Source: Cryptomeria japonica (taxonomy: Eukaryota; Streptophyta; Pinopsida; Cupressales; Cupressaceae). From it: a stretch of DNA of 64,000 nucleotides. The translations under genes were made by a program, and so were the position numbers. The notes under the pieces were generated by a model. The model had not been told where the DNA came from, made no database searches, and was given only the letters and a program-made list of their open reading frames with translations. The stretch is taken from positions 148,117,744-148,181,743 of the forward strand of contig NC_081407.1 of the NCBI RefSeq assembly GCF_030272615.1. The letters run 5' to 3'. How positions within the stretch are numbered: position 1 is the stretch's first letter; each line of letters begins with the position of its first letter. Of this stretch, positions 56,296 through 64,000 are shown in pieces.

Positions 56296-56922
56296 ACATC
56301 ATATATATACAAACCCTCGACCATAAATAATCAGGTCGGCCACCAGACAATAAACCAAATACATAATTATAAAACATGTCAGCCTTAGACCAAATAAATA
56401 ATATCCAACACATAAGACATCCCAGAAACACATCGATAGGTCCAATCCACTTGTTACATTAAATCGATCCATAACCTAGATCAACCGGGAGCTAATATAG
56501 GTCCATATGCTAAATCAATGATCTCCATTTGCCAAGTCTCGAACATGATCACCATCATCATCCTAAAACTCCACTAGAAGTTGCACCAACACCACTTATG
56601 GATATCATCAAAGATCTTCATCAAAAGCTCTTCTAGTGAAACCCTTGCCAGAACCACAAGCCAAGCTTCCAAGCAAACAGGATAGCATCTGATCACCAGA
56701 CTAAAACCAACTGACTGAATATGAACATGAGTATCATCAATAAGACAATTCCATAACCAAATCATATCAGAGCCTACCAAATCATGTCAGATCCAAACCA
56801 ACTAGAAACTACTCAACCTACCGGGACCAGAAGGGTGTCAGTAAAGAATCCAAACAACTAGTATTGGCATCAATGAAAAAACATCAATGCAACACATAAT
56901 CAATTCAACCAAATTGCCAACA

Positions 56923-57268
56923 ATCTCCCCCTTTGGTATTGATGGCAACACTAGATGTGAAAAACATCTAAGTACCAAGAAATGCCAAACAAATCTCCCC
57001 CAATGGAAGACAACCAACAATCTCCCGCTCAAAGATATAGCAATGAAGTTCTAAAACAAAGACCAAACTCCCCCTATGAATAATATCTTTGTAAAGCTCT
57101 AAATTATGCATATATCTCTCCCCTTGATGTATACAACTCCTTAAGTTTTTCTTTTTTACATCAATATCTCTCCCCCTTTGACATAAATGCCAGAAATTTG
57201 ACAAAAATATCAAAGAAAAAACATAAACCATTGAATCACAAAGCTGACTACTCCCCCTGAGCAGTAGC
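56923..57268 (-). promoter_or_regulatory. SIRE-C multiple polypurine tracts
   Basis: Minus-strand tracts lie at 56923-56937 (adjacent to the LTR), and near 56995, 57023, 57068, 57116, 57171 and 57250. This is the largest number of any element in the window. Confidence 0.85.
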
Positions 57269-58548
57269 TGTTAGGATAACCGGTGAACAATTGAGGGGGG
57301 GGGGGGTGAATTATTTGTTAACAGATTATAACTTTTAATCTGAAAAATACAACCTTAAACAAATCAAGTACTGGTAAAAACAGATGTCGGTAGGAACAGA
57401 TACCAATAGACAATATAGCTAACAATTGACCAGATAATCAATGCAAAGAAATCACACCACATAACACCATGATTTGTATGTGGAAAACCTAGAAAGGGAA
57501 AAACCACGATAGGAAGCCTACCCAAAGTCGAATGATACTTCTACAGAAAGTATGTGTTACAATGAGGGGCCTACACTTGTAGGAAGGCACATTGCCTAGA
57601 GTGTACTTCTCATTATAAAAGAGTCTCACTGACTACATAGAGGCTACAACCTTCTCAAGATAAATGGACAACAATCCAATAGAGTGAACTATTGGAAATA
57701 GCATCTACTATGCCTGATTACAGTCTCGGTTAAGCTCAATGTCAGAGGACTAAATCCTCTTTTGAAACCAATCCGGTCACCAATGATCGATGAACTCGTC
57801 TACCTAAATGATATTACAATATTCACACATTATATTCCTTGACCATGACCTTTCCAATAACCATGATACTTTACAAAGAGTTTCTACCTATTATTTATAC
57901 AAACCCTAAGGCCTAAACCAATTAGGTCAGCCACCTAAAGATATTACAATAATATCATTACATAATTCCTTATTACAATGATATGCCATGTTGACTTAAG
58001 ATCAATACAATATTAACAAATCCTTAAAACATCTCAAATCATCTAGGTAACGTGTAGAGTAGATGCTAGCATGATACTGGTCCATAACCAAGATAGGTAC
58101 CAGACCTATTCTGGGTCCACCATGCCAAAGCAATGTCTTCAAGCAATTGAAACACAATAAATGAACATCTTCAGCATCCTGGAATTCTTGAAGAAGATGC
58201 ACCAACACCAATTGTGCATCTTGTCATGATTCCTTAATGAAAGCTCTATCGGCAAAACCTTAAACCAGTGTTGGTAAGGGTTTACCAGTGTGTATGATAA
58301 CATCCAATTATCAAGCCAATACCAACTGACCAAAACATGCTTATGAATCATATAACACATGAAATCCAATATACTTTACTGATCCAAACATGCTAGAAGT
58401 GCCAACTAGATAATCTCTTCTGTCGGTAACACTAGATCTTATACCGGTAACCTGTCTACCAGTAACCATCCATATTAGCCAATGTAAATCTGTTTGCCGG
58501 TAACATCTAGTGTTGACATCAATGCCACACATGTCCATAGTACCAATG
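57269..58548 (-). mobile_element. Solo LTR of the SIRE-D family
   Basis: A 1280-bp LTR starting TGTTAGGATAACCGG, related to the SIRE-D LTRs along its length, with an exact target duplication GTAGC (57264-57268 and 58549-58553). Its right terminus has diverged (ccaatg for ccaaca). The host sequence rejoins as SIRE-C 3' untranslated sequence. Confidence 0.9.
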
Positions 58549-58624
58549 GTAGCATCCCCACATTAGTGTCGGAATAAAAAATATCTTTGATAATGCATAC
58601 CAGACTAATGCCAAAACGCATCAA

Positions 58625-59760
58625 TCAAATCTCTACCAAAGGGGTAGAAACCCCCAATCTATCTCTCAGGTACTCAAACAATTCTTTAGGCAAAGGTTTA
58701 GTGAAGATATTTGCAATCTACTCTTTAGTGTTCACATAAACCAATCTAACTTCATTTGCTTCCACCTTTTCTTTCAAAAAGTTATACTTGATAGATATGT
58801 GCTTTGTCTTAGAATGAAATACCAGATTCTTTGATATATCAATAGTAGTAGAGTTATCACAGTGAATAACTATCGATCATTACAATCCACCTTTATATCC
58901 TTCAACGTTTGCTTCATCCATAGAACTTGTGTACAGTTAGTAGCAACAACAACATACTTAGCTTCAGCAGTAGATAAAGAAGTACATGATTGCTTCTTGT
59001 TGATCCATGAAACCAACTTCTTTCCAAGAAAGAAAGCTCCACTTAAAGTACTTTTCTGGTCATCAACATCTCCAACCCAATCAACATTGGTTTAGAATCT
59101 CCCATACCAAATTCTTCAACAATTCCCTAGCATACTTAGTTTGACAGATGAAAATACCTTTGTCAATCTGAGTAATCTGCAAACCTAAGAAAAAGTTGCA
59201 TTTCCCCAATTATAGACATTTCAAATTCTTTCTCCATATTCTTAGAAAATTCCATGCATAACATGTCTTCGCCTCCAAAAATAATGTCATCGACAAATAC
59301 TTCAATAATCAGTATATCATCATCAGTAATCTTATAATATAAATTACTATCAGCATTACCCTTAGTAAAACCAAGCTTCAAAAGATATTTATCCAACCTT
59401 GCATACCAAGCTCTAGGTGCTTGTTTCAATCCATATAAATCTTTCCTTAACCTACAAACCATGTTTGTATCATCTGATAGTAAAAAACCATCAGGTTGCT
59501 CAATATAAACTTCCTCATCAAGATCCCCATTCAAAAATGCACACTTAACATCCATCTGATAAACCTTGTAGTTTTTATGAGCAGCATAGGCAATAAATAA
59601 TCTTATAGCTTCAATCCTAGCTACAGGTAAAAAAGTCTCTCCATAATTAATTTACTCCTTCTAATTATATCCTTTACAAACCAATCTAGCCTTATTCCTT
59701 ACAACTTGACCATCCTCATTCAATTTATTCCTAAAAACCCATTTAGTTCCAATAACATTC
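58625..59760 (-). pseudogene. SIRE-C reverse transcriptase and RNase H, internal deletion
   Basis: RT has [14 protein letters not shown] (with stops downstream near 59655), [34 protein letters not shown] and an intact active site [12 protein letters not shown]. After the FGMGDS-like motif near 59100, the sequence jumps directly to DWVGDVDDQKST of RNase H. About 140 residues (the [10 protein letters not shown] to YTDA segment) are missing. RNase H continues with WINKKQSCTSLSTAEAKYV and ends near 58625. Confidence 0.9.
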
Positions 59761-59786
59761 TTATTTTTAAGTCGGGGAACCAAAGT

Positions 59787-61150
59787 CTATGTGTTATTTT
59801 TCTCAATCTGATCTAATTCTTCTTCCATAACTTTCAACCAATATTCATCTTTGCATGCCTCAATTACTGATACCGGTTCAACTTGTGAAATTAAATATAC
59901 CTCATTAGTTTCTAGTCTTCTTCTTGTCATTACTCCATTGTTCTTATCCCCAATGATCTGATCTTGTGAATGATTCAATCTCACATACCTAGGAGTCCTT
60001 TGACTCTCTGTTCCTCTTCCCAGATCTTCAGTTACTGTAGAATTCTCTAATACTATCAGAGTAACTAGTTCAACACTCTCTTCTGGTAAAGGTGCTACTA
60101 GTTCAGATATTATCATTTCCATTGTCGGTTCCTTCTCATAAACTCTAATTTGACTTATGTTATGCTCATCTACCTTGACATTAGTGCTCTTCACAATTCT
60201 CTGCAATCTTTTGTTATAACATCTATATGTCTTTCTTTCATTAGAATAACCAATAAATATGCCTTCATCACATCTAGCATCAAATTTTCCAATGATATCA
60301 TCTCTCTTGATATAACATTTACTACCAAAGATTCTAAAATACATAACTGTAGGTGTACTGCCAAACCATAATTCATAAGGTGTCTTACTGATTTCTCCTT
60401 TGATATGTACTTTGTTGAATGTATAAACCACTATGCTCATTGCTTCTCTCCAATAGATATGAGGTAGACTAGCTTCCATCATCATTGTTCTAGCAGCATC
60501 CAAGATAGTTTTGTTCTTTCTTTCCACAACTCCATTCTACCGAGGTGTCCAGGGAGCACAAAATTGTCTTCTTATACCATGCTTCTCACCAAAGTTATTA
60601 AACTTACCGGATGTGAATTATCTACCATGGTTTGACCTCAAAAATTTAATCTTCAATCATGTCTCAGTTTCCACTTTAGCCTCAAAGATTTTAAACTTTT
60701 CAAATGCTTCATATTTTTCCTTTAGAAAAGTAACCCACATCATTCTAGAATAATCATCAATGATTAGCATGAAATATCTATCACCTTCAAAAATGTTAAC
60801 TCTAGCAGGACCACACAAAGTAGTATGAATAAGATCAATAACATCATTAGATTTATCTTGTATACTCCTAAAAGAGGTTCTGACTTGTTTCCCCATTTGG
60901 CATTCTTTACATACTGGATTATAGGGCCTCGCAATCTTAGGTATATCTCTAACTACCTTAGTTGAACTGATCTTTACAATGTAATCAAAATTCACATGAC
61001 ACAACCTTTTATTCCATAGCCAACTCTCATCAATTTGTGTAATCAAACATGTCTTCTCACCGGAATTCAAATGAAATATATTACCTTTTGTCTATGTACC
61101 GGTTGCAATCTCCAAACCAAATCTGTTAATGATTTTGCATTTTCCATCCT
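59787..61150 (-). pseudogene. SIRE-C integrase
   Basis: The zinc domain reads WLWNKRLCHVN (His to Asn in HKR) and CKECQMGK, followed by LIIDDYSRMMWVTF. The next catalytic block is damaged: RSNHGR then a stop where the family has RSDQGGEF. From 60527 the frame is open again (ERKNKTILDAARTM, YELWFG, YFRIFGSKCYIKRDD, DEGIFIGYS) through the linker to RT at 59787. It is inactive because of the core changes. Confidence 0.9.
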
Positions 61151-61160
61151 TGAACTATAA

Positions 61161-61460
61161 TTAAAATCCCTTGTCCACCAATTGTCCTACACTCAAAAGA
61201 TTATGCCTTAAACCTTCAACATAATAAACATTGTTAGTATTGTTCTTACCATCCAATGATATAGTTCCTTTTCCTTTGATCATGCATGCATTGTCATCTC
61301 CAAATCTAACCAGACCGCCATCAAATTCTTGCAAAGATAGGAACTTCCCTTTATCTCTGGTCATATGATGTGAACAACCATTGTCAATTACCCATTCATC
61401 CTTGTCTTCAATTTTACTATCAAGTTACTTCTGTTTAGGTACATTCTCTTCCAATGTTGG
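61161..61460 (-). pseudogene. SIRE-C protease
   Basis: WVIDNGCSHHMTRDKGKF shows the active-site Ser of DSG replaced by Asn. It is followed by FGDDNACMIKGKGTISLDGK and HNLLSVGQLVDKGF, then stops near 61160. It lies between the gag linker and the pre-integrase region. Confidence 0.87.
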
Positions 61461-61689
61461 AGCATCTTCCGTAATAGCCAGGAACACCCATTCCCTCCCA
61501 TTGTCAGAACAACTAGTAGAGTCTTGTGTTGGTTCATCATCATAATCAATAATACCTTCCTCATCCGCTATGTAGCATGATTTGTCTCTATTTTTCCTGT
61601 ACTTATACTTGTTTTGATATCAAGGGTTAGCCTTAAAAGATCTTCTAACTCTTTCTTCAATTCTTGAATTCCTTTCAGGACATCTAAAT

Positions 61690-62573
61690 GCAAAATGATC
61701 AATCTTATTACATGCAAAACATTTACAAGGTTATTTTCCTTCATACTTACTTCCTATCGGTCCTTTAGGTACTCTTCTAGCAAATAGTGCTTCAAGTTGC
61801 TCAAACTCGTCATCTTCTCTCTTCATATAATCCAATTCCTTTTCATGCAAATCTTTCCAATCTTTCTTATTGGTTGCTGATGCAGATGCATGAAAAGAAG
61901 GTTCAATCTTCACAGCTCCAGAAGGTCCAAATTCTTCAAGCTCAAATGCATATAATTTCCCAACTAAGGTATCTCTGTTGACAGATGTATTAGTTGTTGT
62001 TCTCAACTCATAAATAGCAATAGCCTTCATCTTGTAAGCTAGTGGTAGGGCTCTCAGGACTTTAGAAACAATTTCATCTTCACTCAGAGCTCCACCATAA
62101 CATTGAATTCCCATAACAATCTCATTTACCCTTTCCATGAATGCAGTAATCCTTTCACCTTCTTCCATCTTCAGGTTTTCATATCTCACCTGGTAATGAT
62201 CAAGTTTAGCAATCTTCACTATAGGTTCACCTTCATTAAGTGTCTCCAACTTATCACATATAGCCTTTCTAGATGATTTGTCAGTTAATCCCATTATTTT
62301 CTGATTAAAAAGTGCACACAAGAGGCCTTCTCTTGCTCTATAATCATTCTCAAGCTCCTTATCCAAGTTTGTTGGAGGAGTATTTCCAGATGCCAGATTA
62401 TAAGTTGTAACACCATTCTGTGTGATCTCCCGAATCTCCTTATCAAAACATCTTAGATGAATCTCCATTCGAATCTTCCATACTGTGTAATTTGTTCCAT
62501 CAAGCCTAGGAATATCCCTCCGAAAGATAGCTCCAAATGAACTGGATGAACTTGAACCAGTGTTAGTCGCCAT
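61690..62573 (-). CDS. SIRE-C gag
   Basis: The start is ATG at 62573 (MATNTGSSSSSSFGAIFRRD), 45 bases after the primer site. The frame is open for 280 residues and holds the gag core: YTVWKIRMEIHLRCF, LETLNEGEPIVKIAKLDHY, RYENLKMEEGERI, SEDEIVSKVLRALPLAYKM and KLYAFELEEFG. A stop at 61731 falls just before a knuckle remnant (CKCFACNKIDHFAFRC, with Gly to Asp). It is the best-preserved gag frame in this part of the window. Confidence 0.9.
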
Positions 62574-62617
62574 AAGATCTTCCTCAAGCGGTTAAGCTAT
62601 CTACAGAGAGGACCAAA

Positions 62618-62629
62618 GCTCTGATACTA
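62618..62629 (-). promoter_or_regulatory. SIRE-C primer binding site
   Basis: Minus-strand TAGTATCAGAGC, one mismatch to the usual sequence, two bases from the LTR edge. Confidence 0.88.
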
Positions 62630-62631
62630 AT

Positions 62632-63884
62632 TATTAGACAGTTCAAACAATCGGAAGACAATTGAGAGGGGGGGGGATGAATCAGTTGTGATAGATTACC
62701 GGAACCTTAAGCAATTAAAACTTTAATACCAGAACCCAAAACATTAATACTGGAATGCTTAAACAAAATACTGGAATAGTAGTTAAACCAATTAAGCATG
62801 AAAAACAAACCAATTAAGCATGAAAAACAATCACAGAATAAATACCATCCACATGATACCAAGATTTACACATGGAAAACCCAATAAAGGGAAAAACCAT
62901 GGTGGGAAGCCTACCCACAGTCAGATAATACTTCTGTAGTAATTATGTGAATTACAATTGAGGGGCCTGCACTTGCAAGAAGGGAAATAGCCTAGAGCGC
63001 ACTTCTCATCATAAAAGGAGTCTCACTAACTACATAGAAATCTAGAATACAATCCGAAAGAAGTGTTGAACTGCAAAGATAGCATCTCCTATGTCTAAGT
63101 ACAGTTTCGGTTAAGCTCAATACTAGAGGAGTAACTCCTCTTACCTAAACCTAATTCGATCTCCAATGATCAACAAAATCCTATGCCTGAATGATATTAC
63201 ATTATTTGCACATTACATATCCATATTCCATGCCATGATGATCTACAATGATATCTTACATCATATATATACAAACCCTCGACCATAAACAATTAGGTCA
63301 GTCACCATACAATAAACAAGATACATAATTACAAAACATGTTGGCCTTAGACCAAACAAATAATAGCCCACACATAAGACATCATGGAAATACATCGAGA
63401 GGTCCAACCCACACATTACATTAAATCGGTCCATAACCTAGATCAACCAGGACCCAATATAGGTCCATACACTAAAGCAATGATCTCCATCCACCATATC
63501 TCGAACATGATCACCATCACCATCCTGAAACTCTACCAAAAGCTGCACCAACACCACTTATGTATATCATCAAAGATCTTCATCAAAAGCTTTGTCGGTG
63601 TAACCCTTGTTGGAACCACAAGCCAAGCTTCCAAGCAAATAGGATAGAATTTGATCACCAGACCAAAACCAACTGACTGAATATGAACATGAGTATCATC
63701 AATAGGCCAATTCCATAACCAAATCATATTGAAGCCTACCAGAACATGCCAGATCCAAACCAACTAGAAACTACTCAACCTACCAGGACTAGAAGGGTGT
63801 CGGTAAAGCATCCAAACAGCTAGTGTTGGCATCAATGACAAAACATCAATGAAACACATAAACAATTCAACCAAATGGACAACA
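62632..63884 (-). repeat. SIRE-C 5' LTR
   Basis: A 1253-bp LTR ending ggacaaca beside ATATA. Hairpin GTGGG/CCCAC is at 62902-62918. Confidence 0.95.
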
Positions 63885-63889
63885 ATATA

Positions 63890-64000
63890 GTTGTTATGAA
63901 TTTGTTATGCTTCTTTCAAGTTGTATAATGTAATTATATTTTGTTTGATAAAAAATAAAAAAATTACAATTAGGAGCATATCTAATTATTTTTAGTGTTT
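63890..64000. other. AT-rich end of window
   Basis: About 110 AT-rich bases, presumably the sequence into which SIRE-C inserted (continuation of 48683). Nothing recognisable. Confidence 0.5.

Larger units (their letters stand above)
48684..56922 (-). repeat. SIRE-C 3' LTR, interrupted by SIRE-D
   Basis: The LTR occupies 48684-49338 and 56301-56922. The two parts rejoin at cttacatc / atatatatacaaaccctcgacc, as found uninterrupted near 63248 in the 5' LTR. A hairpin is at 48938-48954. A local duplication of the tcacaaaaggagtctcact block (49044 and 49084) is absent from the 5' LTR and explains most of the length difference. Confidence 0.92.
48684..63884 (-). mobile_element. SIRE-C: Sirevirus-like Copia element with two nested insertions
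   Basis: The LTRs start TGTTAGACAG (48684) and TATTAGACAG (62632, one terminal G-to-A change). Target duplication ATATA is at 48679-48683 and 63885-63889. Removing SIRE-D (6962 with duplication) and the solo LTR (1285) leaves about 6.95 kb. Net LTRs are 1277 and 1253 bp. Gag, protease, integrase and RT are recognisable on the minus strand, but a deletion joins RT to RNase H and catalytic residues are altered. Confidence 0.95.

Overview
This window looks like nuclear DNA of a seed plant, probably a large-genome gymnosperm such as a conifer. That reading is inferred from the very low gene density, the deep nesting of Copia and other LTR elements, and the GT-AG introns; the species cannot be named. 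I see no intact host gene. Almost every base belongs to one stack of nested transposable elements. Labels used here: TORK-X (oldest Copia), SIRE-A to SIRE-D (Sirevirus-like Copia elements), NA-1 and NA-2 (pol-less relatives) and DNA-T (a large DNA transposon).

Layout. 1-395 is the right end of an NA-1-type LTR. 396-2099 is non-coding and probably the 3' interior of a Gypsy-like element whose LTR starts at 2100. 2650-3940 shows nothing recognisable. 3945-4598 and 46605-48683 are two halves of TORK-X (minus strand): gag and protease followed by captured sequence that includes an Hsp70 fragment. SIRE-A (4604-46604, minus, target duplication TATTT) separates the halves. SIRE-A has itself received NA-1 in its 3' LTR (6196-13514), DNA-T in its integrase region (about 16101-34208), SIRE-B on the plus strand in its gag/protease region (35251-42017), a 344-bp TRIM in its 5' LTR (44456-44799) and a solo LTR (45144-46552). 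With the insertions removed, its two LTRs come to 1714 and about 1716 bp, which supports the reconstruction.

DNA-T carries a plus-strand gene of about ten exons (gene A, 16521-19321) and a minus-strand transposase-like gene (gene B, 32168-24310). It also holds a tandem array with a monomer of about 355 bp (19805-24310) and palindromic subterminal repeats. A GC-rich solo LTR (20946-22172) sits in the array and NA-2 (25007-30942, target duplication GACCA) sits in gene B.

48684-63884 is SIRE-C (minus, target duplication ATATA), broken by SIRE-D (49339-56295, target duplication ACATC) and by a related solo LTR (57269-58548, target duplication GTAGC).

The most unusual content is the pair NA-1/NA-2. 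Both have Sirevirus-style primer sites, LTR motifs and multiple polypurine tracts, but no protease, integrase, reverse transcriptase or RNase H. Both instead carry the same gene order: a coiled-coil protein with CCHC knuckles, a conserved protein of unknown function with a basic tail, and a C-terminal coiled-coil protein. They would have to be mobilised in trans by elements such as SIRE-A to SIRE-D. All coding copies in the window carry stops, frameshifts, deletions or active-site changes, so nothing here appears autonomous now.
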